Of a stretch of DNA of 64,000 nt, positions 32,581-45,768 are shown piece by piece. The translations under genes and the position numbers were made by a program. Source of the stretch: Hermodice carunculata (taxonomy: Eukaryota > Annelida > Polychaeta > Eunicida > Amphinomidae); assembly GCA_964020975.1 (NCBI GenBank), contig CAXHWN010002627.1:35001-99000 (forward strand), written 5' to 3'. Below the pieces are notes generated by a model, which saw nothing but the letters and a program-made list of their open reading frames with translations, did no database searches and was not told where the DNA came from. The first letter of the stretch is position 1. Every line of letters begins with the position of its first letter.

Positions 32581-34100
32581 TTTTGAAAGCATGAAAGTAC
32601 CTGGACCTAATGAATGAAAATCAAATCTTATGTTTCCACTAATAGTGTTTCCATGTTCACTTCACAGGCTATAAAAATGTCCCATATTGAATCACAAAGT
32701 ACCACAAAATCATGTCAAGTGATCCTGGGGATAAAAACAGGTACTAGACATTTTGTAATAGAGGTATTATTGATGGCCATTTGCATATAATGTGAGCATA
32801 GCTCCTGTTAACATGATTAAGTTGACCTTCCTGTGAATTGGGTCACCAGTTTTGAAAATGTGATTTAGCAGTCTCTGTCTTATTAATCTCTATTTTAAAA
32901 AAAAGTTCCAGTGAGAGATTTCTGGGCTTAAAAAGCCATCTTTTCAGGATACTTTGATCTGTAATATTAATTCTATTCAAACCTCCTTTAAAAGACCTGC
33001 ATATTTTGTAAGCTCACAAAGTGATGATCTCATGTGGTGGTCTATTAATAAGAACCACAGTACATGTATGTGACAGCAAGCTTTGAATGCAAACTGGTAA
33101 ACATTCTGTTTGTAATTTTATATTTGCATTGCATGATGATGATACGGCGTCATCTTCCTTGTCAAGACATATCTTCCATCTTGAAATGACCACACTGACC
33201 TTAAAGGTCAAGGTCAGAGAATACTGGTGCCATGTAAAGTTACTGTCCTGAATTGCTGCAGTATTTAATCAGTCCACAAATCAGCAAAGTTTGCGTGATT
33301 GCACTATTTGACTCGACTTGACACATGGGTAACAAAATATAACAGTTCCATTTTACATTAAGTACATGTGTATTTCCAGGTCGTCCTGTTCAGTAGTACT
33401 GATCACTTGGTATTTCCAAAGTGGCCGCACTGAAAAAATGGTATTAGGAACATGTATTATGCATGCCTGTAAATGAGGCAGACAGGAACTTGTTAGATTT
33501 CTGGGACATTGTGGCCTATTAAATGTCCATACACTGGTTACATTGTGAGATCCAGGGTTGTCATGGAGCCCAGGGAAAGGTCATCAATTTGACTTTGATA
33601 TGAGGAACATTTATATGTTATACAGTGTATCTACATGGATATGTTTTGGGACCACCGAACCATGTATGCCACAAAGTACATAGCTAAATTGAAAAAAAGA
33701 TGCCCCCCCTCCTCCCCCGCCGAAAAAAAAAAAAAAAATTAAGTCACTGGCTCTGGAAATTTATACTAAAATAAACTACTCATTTACTAATTTTGTCAGT
33801 GAGATGGAAGAAACATTAACAGTGGGCAAATGGTCAGGGAGATGCACACACATTAAAAATTTATAAATCTGTATATTTTCTGAGATTGCCAGTGCTAAGT
33901 CACAGATGCCAAGATCTCCTGGCTGAGTGCCTATGTTATATTGTAAGACTTGGCTTAATCATATTTAACTGTGGATAATAGTCCATATGAGAATTATAGC
34001 TATTCCCATTTGAGTTGTTGTAACAGGCATTGAAGGAGGTGTAGCTAATGATTTAACAGCCTTTCTCTTTACAACTTGTGATCATAATGCTTTAATAAAC

Positions 34101-34351
34101 TTAACTCATTCCATACCAGTCCCTGATTTTCCCATATATTTACGTAGATCTAAGATGACAATTGCGTATTTAAATTCTTCATGAAAAGAGCTTTCACTCA
34201 AGTACTAACTTGTCTATCGTCTTAATTCAGTGGTTCTTGCACTGCCTGGCAAGTCATGCTGCAGCTGCTGCAAGGGCAGCTGCAGCATGACATGCCAGGC
34301 AGTGCAAGAACCACTGATCAAGGCCTGTGACCATAGTATGGAATGAGTTAA
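34101..34351. mobile_element. TTAA MITE with 41-nt near-perfect hairpin (copy H)
   Basis: TTAA borders and ends CTCATTCCATACCA versus TAGTATGGAATGAG (one mismatch). The centre holds an inverted repeat: left arm 34,228-34,268 (CAGTGGTTCTTGCACTGCCT...) and right arm 34,276-34,316, with 40 of 41 positions pairing around a 7-nt loop. It has the same plan as the CCCTTTCC hairpin MITEs but an unrelated hairpin sequence. Confidence 0.88.
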
Positions 34352-35720
34352 TTGTTGTCAACAAATCTTGTGCTGTATTGACATTGCAGTGAAGTATCCA
34401 TCAGGCTGTAAAATTATGCAATATACCACCATATACATGATGATTCAATTAGAAAATCAGCTGACCTCAGCAGGTCCTTGTGCTTGACATTAAAGGGAAT
34501 TGTTGCCATGTTGTTGTACATATTTTATTAATCACAAGTGGAGAAAACCAAAGGAAGATGGCTTATTTTAGTAGAGGATTATATTGATTCATATTGAAAA
34601 GCTTTCTGGTAAAAAAGTGATAGCACAGATGTGTTTTTAAATATGTGAGGCATTTCCTTTACTAATTATACCATTCCACATATATCAGATCAGAACAGAG
34701 ATGCAGAACTGTCAATCAGTTGAAATTTGTTTAGTTGATTTACATTATCAAGCTACAATCAGCCAAAACACATGATCAACACAGTTAAGTGATGTGGCCC
34801 GTATAAAATTTTAGTTTATTTACCCGTTCCCCCGTCCCCAAATAAAAAACAAAGTCAGGTTGTCCAATCTGGAAACAGTATTGCAGTACATGTATTGACA
34901 CAGCCCATTGATGGACTCAATTTCTTTTGTTGTGTTGTTAACTTTGATTTTGAAAGGTCAAAGTAACATATTATATTGGCTGGAGACTCAAAATAGGCTG
35001 GTTGAAGATATGGTCAAATGATGTAAATAATTACATAAATTTCATTATTGATACTACAATCATCATTATATTGCAAATAAGTACAGAATTTGGCTCCCAA
35101 CTCTGCCCGTTAGCACATCTAAAAGAATGCTATATTTTTGTGTTTGCAAGATATAGTGATGAAGTTTTACAGAGACAATGCATACATGGTGAATGGCAAA
35201 GTTGGCACAGACTAGGGGCTGTGAGTCGATGTAACCATGATATTGTATCAGGCATGTTATATGTTCCAAGTATTTACACACACATACATACATACATGTA
35301 CATGCCTCTGTGTCTTATGTCACCTACACAGACCTACATGAGATACATGCAGTGTTACTTGTTCTTGGCATACATACATAGTGTGATGAAGCTGTGGTAT
35401 TTGTACCATTTGGTGCATAAATTTCTATATTTGAATGAGCTTGGAGAAAAATATGGCTATTTTGAGTTCAGATAGATAATTAATTGGTAAGGATGTAGCA
35501 ATGCTATAAATATATTTCGTGGCAATACCTCAGCTTTTACTTGAATAATAAGTGTTCCCGGACATCATGTTTGAATTCCCTGTGATAAATGATTCTGTTG
35601 GGATTATGTGACCTGACATGCACCACTTATATTGGTCTGGCTCCTATTACGTATTGCTTTGAATTGGTGGCCACCAAAGTCAGTTCGTGTTTCAACATTT
35701 AGGGAAGCAAAAAGTCAATT

Positions 35721-35958
35721 GCAGGATGTGTTAGATGGCCCTAGATTCTGAGTGATAAAGAGAAGCATTATAAATGCGAGGATGATGTAGGACCAATACA
35801 TGTGCTGTTAGGGATGGTTCAACATTTTCATCATTTTTTGCAGGATGTGTTAGAAGGCCCTAGATTCTGAGTGATAAAGAGAAGCATTATGAACACGAGG
35901 ATGATGTAGGACCAATACATGTGCTGTTAGGGATGGTTCAACATTGTCATCATTTTTG
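35721..35958 (+). repeat. 119-bp tandem duplication
   Basis: Two head-to-tail copies beginning GCAGGATGTGTTAGA. They differ by only a handful of bases, so the duplication is recent. No gene content. Confidence 0.92.
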
Positions 35959-38196
35959 AATTTGAACTTACAGTACACAAGGGGCGAGGGGGTTAAATGG
36001 GTCTGTACACTTTCACAGAATATGGAAAATGATGGTCAAAATTTTTGGCCTGTTTTGAAATTTCCTACCGTAAGTACTAATTGAAAAATGATAATAATGT
36101 TGAACCTTCCCTTAGCATTTGTTCCCATATATACAAAAATGATCAGTGGAGAAATCATGTGCAGAGATAGAGCAGGTACAGTGACCTGGTATAGGCTGGC
36201 ACTGGGTATTAGAAAGGCCATTATGTGCTAAAGCTTACAACTTGTGTGGATAACCCAACTGGCTAGCTGTAACACTGTAATCAAAATGGAGAGTTGCTAA
36301 TTTTGTTCTGGCCAGCGTTGTCAAACAACATCATTCGAAACAGGCCAGGGGCAGATTTTATGTAAAGTGCCCATCTTGTAGTGCTGAACAACACACTGGC
36401 TTGGCTAGAGTTAGAGCTAGATGTAAAGTACATGGGTTTGGTGCCAGCATCTGTGTCTAGCTTCCTCCATCTTAAAACATATTGATTGGTGTACAGGAAC
36501 ATCCGGATCTAATGGCCACCTTTGAATGCTGGGTTGGCCAAAGGATGAAAGGATGATGCCATTTTCCAATGGTTATTTTGTTCCATCAGATGCTTCCAGT
36601 CCCTTTGAAATGCACATCTGCCCATCATACCCATCAGTAGAGCTGAATTAACAAATCCATTCTTCACATCCAGCTTCTGTTGAAGTGTTACAAGATTTTA
36701 ATTCCCGGACTTGGTGTATAGATGTGTAGAAGGTTAGATTTGTTTACCAAGGCTGCAGTTTGATGTAGCACAGTGTGCCCTTTTTATAACAGCCCTTATC
36801 AGGCTTTTTAAATAACAAGGCAAATTGTCCGATGGAACTGCCCATGCATCATGATATCAGTAATTGTGGCTAGCTCTGTATGTTCTTAATTTGAATATTC
36901 CCTCTTGCCATTTGTAGTCTGAAGATTTTAGGCTTTAGTTATTATTAGCAAAGGTTGACTTATTCGCCGCTCAAACAGTCATTTTAATTTTGAAGACATT
37001 AAAAGAATTTATTTTGGTAAGACAAGTTTGGTATGTGTTCATAGCTTGAATACTGAAACTGACGTGACTGGGGCGGAATTTCACTGTGTGAAGGAGTGAG
37101 AGCCATGTGCATTTGTTTACATCCCCCCTCTTTCAACACGTTGAGCACCAAAATGTGTGCAATGGAAAAGCTCTCTGTATTTATATCTACATTTTTTATG
37201 GAAAAACTATATACAGGTCAACATAACCTGACCTGTGACTGTGTACACACAAGATCAGGTTACATGTTTTGCCAACAAACACATCTCTTTATTTAAACAT
37301 GTACAGTTCTACAAGTACTGAGAGCAGAGAGCACCGTTGCATGTCTCTCACTAACTTTTACCTGTTGGTATTTTGGTCTGTTTGTATGTGCTCAGATTTA
37401 TTTGTATTAGTGTTTTTCCGTTCTGTCAGAACACGTGACACTTGACGTTTTATGAATATGCTCAGAGTATATGCAATTTTTGTGGGTTTTTTGGGAGGGG
37501 GAGGGGTGAGTATTGTGTGAACTGGCTTTTATATATGGTAATAAACATGTGAAGAAATTCGTTTTTGGTGTTGCCAATTTTTTGTTCATTATTGTTTACA
37601 ATTTACATGCCTTTTGGTTAATATATTGTGCACAGTAATATTAGATAAATAGTTGACTTATTTTCTATGAATTGTTAAGCAGAATAAGTCCTTGATTGAT
37701 TAGTGTGCGTTGGGATGAGGGTGGTATGGGTTGCGATAAGTTGTCCTTAATACAGGTCACTGACTTCTGAAAAGAACTCTTAAGGCAGCCATGTCAAATT
37801 GCATGTGAAACTATGGGTTTTAAAATTCCCTTCAGGTAAGCCACCTGAGCTGGTATAAATAGACTTAACGTGCTTACGCAGTTGTGTAACATTTGTTGCA
37901 AAGAATTTTAAGGAGGTAATCTTTTGGAAAGTAGCCATAAATCCTCTTTGCAGTGGCTTAGTAAGGTCTTCAAACATTGCTCTGGCATTGGAGTCATTTT
38001 GTGAATTGATTTTAACCATGTGACAGATGAAAATCACCTTTTGTCAGATCTCCCAGGCTGTATTTGCCTGCTAATCTAGACCTTCAGTGCTAGCAGTTTC
38101 TTTATAGGATGACCACTTTCGCCTGGCACCAGCATGGGTCTGCAAGTCTGTTGAGTCAGGTGAACAAATCAGCTCTGTCAGTCTCTTCAAAGGCAT

Positions 38197-38374
38197 TTAA
38201 CCCTTATCTGGTAAGACTGACAGTAAGAAGGGAGTCCACAGCTTCCCTTGGCATGGCTTGACACATTGCCAAGGAAGGCTGTTGACCTGTGGCCTATTCA
38301 TTATAAGTCTTAAGTACATCTCTCACCAAAAATGTTCTCTGTTAACATGAAAGTTAATTTAAAAAAAGGGTAAA
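38197..38374 (+). mobile_element. TTAA hairpin MITE, copy E (eroded right end)
   Basis: Left border TTAACCC. Hairpin GTCCACAGCTTCCCTTGGCA...TTGCCAAGGAAGGCTGTTGAC. Family context follows (CCTGTGGC, ATTATAAGTCTTAAG). The right end is only tentatively AAAAAAAGGGTAAAA. Confidence 0.65.
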
Positions 38375-39103
38375 ACAGATAGCAATTCACAATGTGTGTG
38401 TCTTTAGGCGATTTTAGCAGGAAAACATTAATTATCAGGTGCCATAAGGATATCCGTACACTCTGAACAGGCTGAATCTTGCTTACTACTTTTAAGTGAT
38501 GTAAAGATATTGTTGTGGCACTTAGTAGTAATATTACAAGATTGGATTTTCATTGTTGTGTATCTAAATGGACCGGGTTGTTGTTTATCAAATTCTTACG
38601 AGATATAATGGTCTATGGCAAATTTTCATGCACATTCCTTCTCAGCTGCATAACATTTCTTAGTTGTCTACTTTCTTGTACTTTTTTTTTGCCACATGAG
38701 AGGGATTGATACAGGCCATGTCTGTTTCCCAAATTGATATATGTATTAAATAGAACATGTTTCAACCAATATATGGTTGAAATAAGGGTAAGGACCTAAG
38801 ACCTGTGAAAGGTGTGGCGTTTCCTGTAGATAGACACAGGTAGCCAACATATGACTCATGACAACATTCACCATGTCCCTGATGCTAATTTTCCCATGTA
38901 ACTCGACCTTCATTGAGTGATCACCTGCTCTATGTGACCACTTTTTAACCTGCTTTGGGGGTGGTCTCGCAAAGGAGTGACTGCTATATATATACAAATT
39001 GACTTCATCAACAGGGTCAGGGGTCAAGGCAATCTTTTCTTTCTTTTGCCAAATTATATGTTATATAAAAATGTCAAGAATTATATAACCTTTACTGGAG
39101 ATA

Positions 39104-39158
39104 AGTGTGTGTGTGTGTGTGTGTGTGCGTGTGTGCGTGCATGTACGTGTATGCGTGT
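39104..39158. repeat. (GT)n with GC interruptions
   Basis: A GT/GCGT/ATGTACGT tract of about 55 bp. Confidence 0.93.
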
Positions 39159-40086
39159 GAAGAAAATTAACCTCACAGTTTTTCCTGTCTTATCACCTAC
39201 TGGGCTGGTGTCTAGTCAGGTTGCATATATGTTGCTGGGCTTTTTTCTGACCTTCATCTTTCAATAGATGGATTTAAAATGAAATTATTACATTCGTATT
39301 TAAACCTTTTCAGGACTGAATTTGACTCTGTTAATGTGCACTAATTTGAGGAGTATTTGACCTTTCATATGGTAAAATAGATACAAAATCATCAGTGCTG
39401 TGTGGTTTCATTCAGTTTTGGTCATTTAAATATATACCCATTAGATACATGCACATGTGTCCCTAGTGACCATGGAAAAGATAAACGTAAGTGCAAAGCA
39501 AATATCTCAACTCTTTTATGTTTAGTTTGCAATATTAAGTTATAAAGCGCTGGTGATGATTTTCCTGATGCATGTATGTATCTTGAATTTAATTGATATT
39601 GCATATTTGTACTCCTTGTTAAGAGATCTCTCATCAAATAGTTCATATACCGAGGTGTTTTATCTGAAGTCTGTGGCTTTTGCATTGCTTGATAAATCAT
39701 GTTCCACTTACTGCAAGGCAGTTGAACATGACTCACTAGTCAAAGCAAAAATCACTCAGGACCAATCTGTTGTCAGCACAAGTACAAAGCGACTGCCATG
39801 TTGGCTAATTTACCTGCTTTTATTCTATGTTTGAGGGGGAATTATCATTTTCCAAAGTGAAATTCAAAAGTAGGAACTCACTGTAGATCACATGACCTAA
39901 ACATTGTTACAACTAAATTGTGACATGCCTGCATTAATGACGTAGTGCATTAACCATGTTAACACCAAAACAAAATCAAAAGAACACAAGGGATATTTCA
40001 TTATACGGCACACCAGGTCATCATTTAAAGTAGGCCTAGCGAATCTTTTTTGTGATGAATGCCCAATTAAACATAGAATAAACAAA

Positions 40087-40302
40087 ATCTTACGCGGGTG
40101 GCTGGAGAGTGAGTTACTATTTTTGTGTCCCGAGGGATAGTTGTTGGTGGAGAATATCAGGAGTTGCCACAATTTTTTTCTCACTCGAGATCATTGTTGT
40201 TGTGAAAAATCACTTGTGTCCTGCAGTCACTGGTGGTTTTCCCCACCAAAAAACAATCCCTTGTGAGAGAAAAATAGTAACTCCCTCTCAGCCATGTAAG
40301 AT
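40087..40302. mobile_element. 216-bp fold-back MITE
   Basis: The ends ATCTTAC and GTAAGAT continue inward as GAGTTACTATTTTT / AAAAATAGTAACTC and GAGGGAT.GTTGTT / AACAATCCCT. This gives arms of about 85 bp at roughly 75% identity. A right-arm block TGGTGGTTTTCCCCACCA is itself a small hairpin. Confidence 0.75.
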
Positions 40303-41337
40303 TATCTACATTGTACATATTGTGTGCGTACTTTTTAAAAATTCTATTCATTTATTTAGTTTTGTTGTTGGTATAGTAATAAATCTGTTGGCATCTTTCT
40401 TTGTAAATTTGGTGTGGAAGCTGTGTTCAGCTTAGTCCTGTACAGCAGTTCTAAAGCAAAGGACTTTACTTTACACATGTACATGTATAGCATTTTGGCA
40501 AAATACACATGTATACAATATACTTCCCCATACATGTTTGAATTAATTCTTTAAAGAAAAAATGTTCAGGTGGTGGCAAAATGGATGTAATATGAAAGGC
40601 ACGTATTTGTATATGTACCACAATTCTAACAAGAAATGAAACAAAATGCCAGATGCCAGGTGTCATGAATGTAAGGGGAGTGGTCAGGGTGAATTAGCAA
40701 ATTGAAAAGGCAATGAAATGTTGATAAAGTGGGCCAGGGTAGATCACCCTTCTACAAAGGGACATGAATAATTTGTGGAATGGATGGACATGGACAAGTG
40801 CCAGTCATCATACAGTAATTCCCCTTTCACAAGACATGCCCCAACAGAAATATAGCCACTGTAATCTAGTTTCATTATGTTTCCCCCCTCATGACATTTT
40901 CTTCAAATTTTTCCACTCTTGTGAAGGGGTAAAGTATATTTAAAATGCTGTACTTGCTGTGTGAAGGGGTGGGCTTTCTAGAAGGGTAGGCCTAACCTGT
41001 TTCTGTGGGGGAGGCCTTACATAAGACACGGCTCAGCTGTAATTTAGATTTCAGATCACCTTGGTCCGTGGACAGTGTTTATGGGTCAAAAGCTTTCCTT
41101 TAGAGACCTACCCTACTTCCAAACTTTACCCAATGAAGCGAACAAGTGCGTCACAAGCAAGGCAGTTTCGGTATTGAACATTTTCAAGCTTCCGCCAATA
41201 AATCATGATGGTATCATATAATTTGCAGGCTTGGGTACATTTGATGCTCAGCATGTTAGGCAAGTCTTCTATGAGCAGTATATTATGGAAGGGAATGTTT
41301 TGAATTGGGTCAGTGTGATTGCCCCCCCCCCCTCCCC

Positions 41338-41340
41338 ATA

Positions 41341-41419
<79 letters not shown>
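41338..41419. repeat. (TA)n microsatellite
   Basis: About 80 bp of pure TA after a C-rich run. Confidence 0.95.
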
Positions 41420-41423
<4 letters not shown>

Positions 41424-41677
41424 GAATAGAATAGGATGTGTTAGCATTAAGAGTTTACGCATAAGTATGCATGGATTACTTATGGTGCTGTAGCTCTTTA
41501 TTTCTTTTTCAGAAGAAACAAGTTAAAATGTTGGTGTATTTGCAACAAGATACTAAATTGACTAAAAATATAACAATTTTTTGTTCATTTGTGCATATAC
41601 TATGTACAGAGGAAAATCTTCGGACAAACCTGTAAAAGTAGTTTAATTTTTTTGTCAGCATTCTTTTATTTTTCATA

Positions 41678-42250
41678 CAGCAGTACTTGCTTTCAAGACC
41701 ACTTCACATGAAAGACTGCATATCTTTTCAAGATTCCCTTTATAGTGCTATAATGTACTCTTCTTATAAATTAACTTGCGTTTTAAGACCATCTTCCACA
41801 TGGATAATTTTTGCTGATTGAAGGGGGTGGCAGGTATAATGGTCTGTTGAAAGAGACCATTCTAGTACAGGTCCAAAAGTGGCCACAAAGCATGGGGTCC
41901 TTAGAAAGAGGTCAAGCAACATGAAAAAGAAACTAGGATCTTATAAATGTGGTCTTAGCCCTTAAAGCACTGATGTAAGACTGAGTCAACCGCTTTCCTC
42001 GGGGCATTTTGTGTGCAATGCAGGCAAAGTGTGTCTAGGAAAGCTGTTGACTAAGACTACTTTTTGCTTTAGACTAGGCTTGCTGCTTTTTTAATAAAGG
42101 GTATCTTCTTGGGAATTTGAATCTTTTACCCATTATATGTTTAATGGTAATGAGAAAACAACTATAGGTGTGATTAGCACTTTTAAGGGTTAAAAGGCAA
42201 GTGGTGTCTTGATGGAGTGGTCTGTCAAAAGAGGGATGAGAAGACTACTG
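41678..42250. mobile_element. CAG(T)-type MITE carrying a nested TTAA hairpin MITE
   Basis: Left TACAGCAGTACTTGCTTTCA continues into AGACCAC. Right GGAGTGGTCTGTCAAAAGAG runs to ACTACTGTA. TA lies outside each end. The AAGACCAC and GGTGGTC words place it with the TTTAAGACCACC element at 53,379. It is interrupted by copy I (41,955-42,193). Confidence 0.65.
41955..42193 (+). mobile_element. TTAA hairpin MITE, copy I, nested
   Basis: Borders TTAG (left, one change) and TTAA (right). Ends CCCTTAAAGCACT and AGCACTTTTAAGGG. Hairpin GTCAACCGCTTTCCTCGGGG...AGGAAAGCTGTTGAC. It sits inside the CAG-type MITE, so it inserted later. Confidence 0.78.
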
Positions 42251-44029
42251 TACACAAAATACCAGACATTTCTGTGGATCATATTAACCCTTGGAAGGCA
42301 GGGCAGTGCAAACACCCAGTAAGAGTGTTTTCAAGAATGCTCTGAATTGACAATGCTCAGGCAGATCTTTCAGTCAGCATATAGTCTGTAACAGACAAAA
42401 TTTAACAACATAAATCAACATGGAAAGGAGCAAGGCTCAGTCTGTTCTAGCAAGCTTCCCATAGTACAGATTGGAATGGATCATGATTAACAGTATGTCT
42501 CAGAGACTTTTGTACTTGCAGATGGGTGTTGCTTGAATAGCACCTATAGTGTAGCTGACTTTGTTTGATGTATATTAAGTGTCAGTGATGGTGCAGCGTA
42601 GCTCTTAACACTGCTAGCAGCAAGCACACACTTTGTATTTCTTTTCAAACCTGCTTGTTCCATTGTGCAAGGTAATGTGGTAATGTCAGAGTGGTGCTGG
42701 CAAGTCACCTTCTTGTCAGCAACAAGATCCAGGGGAGGAATCTCCGCCCAGACACAATTGCAATTTAGTGTGGAGGCTGGGGCTTGATGAAATAACATTG
42801 CTGCAAGTCTTATTTGTCAAGGTGACAATCATTTGGTACTTTCCATATGCAAGTTACAGCTGTACCTGTCTTGAAGGGAGTTCTGTGTAGCCACAGCAGT
42901 TGCTTGCAATTCATGCGGGGGCCTGCAAGCTTCAGGTTGACGGAAAGCTTATCTTGATGCCAGTACCACTGGCTGCAAGCAGCGAAGCTTTGCCCGCCAA
43001 TTCTATTGATTTTCCAGAGGCAAGAAGAAATCCGTCTCAGCGGTCATGGCAGCAATGAGGTGGATCCTTTGGTTGCTGTAGGTGAATTGTGGGACATTTT
43101 GCAAGCATTTGGTACCATTTCAAGGTTGATGTATGATGATTTCTACCTGATAGGCCACTGCATGCAGTTATGTACTTTGCACTGCTAACAGAGCCGGTTG
43201 AAGGATGATGTGTGTAATCCCACTGTCCTGTTTCATATTCTTTATAGCTCACTCCCCAGGCCCTTGTCCATTTGTAGGCATGCACAATGACAATAATTAT
43301 AATGGAGACTGTTCACAGATGCAGCGGGTCAATAATTAAAATGTAGGTGCAGTGTTCTCCATAGAGCTCTTCCGGGTCTGGATGTGAGGATTACCTGATA
43401 TGTGGAAAAAAGTGGGCAACCCACACATTGTGTCATGTGCAGCAGTTTTATTTGATATCTTGAAGGAACAGTGAAGCCTGTGTATATGACTGAACTACTA
43501 TGTTTATAACTTAGGCTTCATGTGCACATGCTTTTTTTTCAGACCCATAAATGCAATTGTAGGAGAGTATAGAGTCCCAGAATGTCAATTCACTGGCAAG
43601 GTAGTTGGTCAGTTGTTTGTGGTTTGCCTGACAGTCATGCTCCAGCTGCCTGCACTGCAGCTACTACCTGATAGTAGTGATATACGAGTTGAGCGTTACA
43701 CAAGTTTCCTGCATGGCCAAGTCTGGACATGCAGTCATGCAATGATCCTGTGGCAGACAGGTTGATGAAAAGCCAGGTGAATCACCCAGTAAACACACGG
43801 GGCTCATGATCTTACGGCAAGTTCTACATGCCAATTAAATGTGAAAACCTATGATAAATATCTTTTATAGCACGTGATCTACCATCACTGTTCTGACAGC
43901 ATTTTGCTGAGGCTCTTTTCACCCCCATAGCAGCCTTCATTTCTGGTTTACCACAAAAAGGGCCCATATAGGCCTGGGAGGTATTGCTATCACCTGTATT
44001 TGTGTGTGAATCGGTGCGGTCGTCCCTTC

Positions 44030-44500
44030 TTCTACTACAATTTTCAGAAGAACCAGATAAGCTGGGATCATGAAACTTTTTCTGGTTGATCATCCTTTGT
44101 TAAAGTTTATGGCAAGTTCGAAGGACAATGACCTTGACCCAATTTTAAGATTACATCTGGAGGTCAATTCTATGAATTTCTTGCACCCGATATCAGGAGA
44201 ACCAGGATTATGGAACATTTACAGATGATCACCCTTGTAAGGGTATTCATCCAGGACAGTGACCTTGACATAATTAGAAGTTCACAAGAGGCATTTTTCC
44301 TCGTTAATAAATTTCTTGTACAATGTTTCTTAAGAACTGGATAAGATAGGATCATAAGGTTTTTAGTTAATCACCCTTGTGAGAAGAGTCTACCTCAGGT
44401 TTGAAGGACAGTGACCTTGACATGATTTCAAGGTCACCAGGGTTAATCCTTTCAAACAAAAATTACAAGGAATATCAGAAGAAACAGATAAGCTTGGACT
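44030..44500 (+). repeat. Tandem array, ~130-155 bp period, three-plus diverged copies
   Basis: AAGGACA(A/G)TGACCTTGAC recurs near 44,122, 44,253 and 44,405. AGAACC(A/T)G(A/G)AT(A/T)A recurs near 44,049, 44,198, 44,332 and 44,478. GATCACCCTTGT recurs between them. Like the 3.2-3.9 kb array it carries a TGACCTTGA (inverted TCAAGGTCA) word per unit. Confidence 0.8.
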
Positions 44501-45035
44501 GTACACAGCATGAAACAGTACAGGTATGTGGTGAGCATACTTTCATAAGAATACATTGATCATATAGTATTAATTCCCTTTTGTGGGTGGCCGAGGGGTT
44601 TTAAGGCATTAGCAGTTATGTTGTGTTTTCTGTATTAAGTGGTCATGGTAGCAGTATTGTACTTCCTAACATGTACAAGCTGCTCTAATTAAACTGACAT
44701 CACTGGAAATGACATCAATTATAGCTCACAAAACCATGTGAATGTTGTTGGTTGAAAGAATAACCTGTAGCAAGATACTGCAAAAATGGTTTCTGTGGCT
44801 GGGATGTGTGCCCCATAAAATCAATGCTGGCTTCATTATAGCAATGGATGATACATGGTATTTTTCTTTTAAAAACTTTGAGCCAAACTTTTGTCAAAGT
44901 GAATTCAGCTGAGTCTCTTGTTATTTTTGATCAACTGACATGGAAATAATTTTAGAACCAATTATAGCTTGGTGCATTGCAGACTTTCAAGCAGCACAGG
45001 TGTGTAGCCTGGAAACAAACAGACAAACAAACACA

Positions 45036-45038
<3 letters not shown>

Positions 45039-45085
<47 letters not shown>

Positions 45086-45098
45086 CATATACACACAC
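45039..45098. repeat. (CA)n microsatellite
   Basis: CA repeats interrupted twice by TAT. Confidence 0.95.
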
Positions 45099-45520
45099 CA
45101 AAAAATTGATAAATACATTGTAGTACATCAATGGAAGAAAGCGACATAATCAGGAAACACAATAGCCTGACAGCCAGCTTAACAGTTGATCTTGGACCAT
45201 CTGTCTTGGACTGGATTTTGAGACTGCAAACATGCCACATGAATACAGCTTGCTGGGCTAGGCAAGAACCACTGACTTTGAACTGGACATGTTGGACTTG
45301 ACTGAAAGCTCATGTCTGTCATGGGGAATGTGAACATGTATGGTACCCATAACATAGGAAGACAAGGCCAGACGGGGAAAAGCTGGCATGCTTGCCATAG
45401 CAGGTTTGTATCACATACTTTATCCTACCTCAAACATCATTAGGCACAACCCACAAATATACAACTTCTAACAGTAAAGCTTTTGTGAGGCCTTCTTATA
45501 TGGCAAGCTAATGTTGTTGA

Positions 45521-45768
45521 TAAACCCTTTCCTCTTGAATTAAGACTGACTCAACACCTGGCCTTGAAATGGCATGGGCAGTAAGTGCCCAACCCATGCT
45601 AAGGAAAGCTGTTGGCCTGGGGTATGTTATCTTGGTAGGTCTCACATACATGTGTACAATTCTCAGTAAAATATTTTTTCATTACAGTTGAAATAAGTTG
45701 AATACACTGAAGCAGATGACACTTGACCACCAGCTGATTTTGGCAGGTTTAATTGGGGAAAGGGTTAA
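45521..45768 (+). mobile_element. TTAA hairpin MITE, copy B
   Basis: The left border is decayed (TAAACCCTTTCC). The right end is GGGGAAAGGGTTAA. Internal GACTGACTCAACACC...AAGGAAAGCTGTTGGCC, then CTTGGTAGGTC and CTGAAGCAGATGACACTTGA. The left hairpin arm is partly eroded. Confidence 0.82.

Noticed and set aside
35002-35475. 157-codon open frame on the + strand
   Set aside because: Composition is not protein-like, and part of it translates ACATAC microsatellite DNA. There is no motif or splice support.
42284-42420. TTAACCCTTGGAAGG as a further TTAA MITE left end
   Set aside because: No matching right end or hairpin was found downstream.
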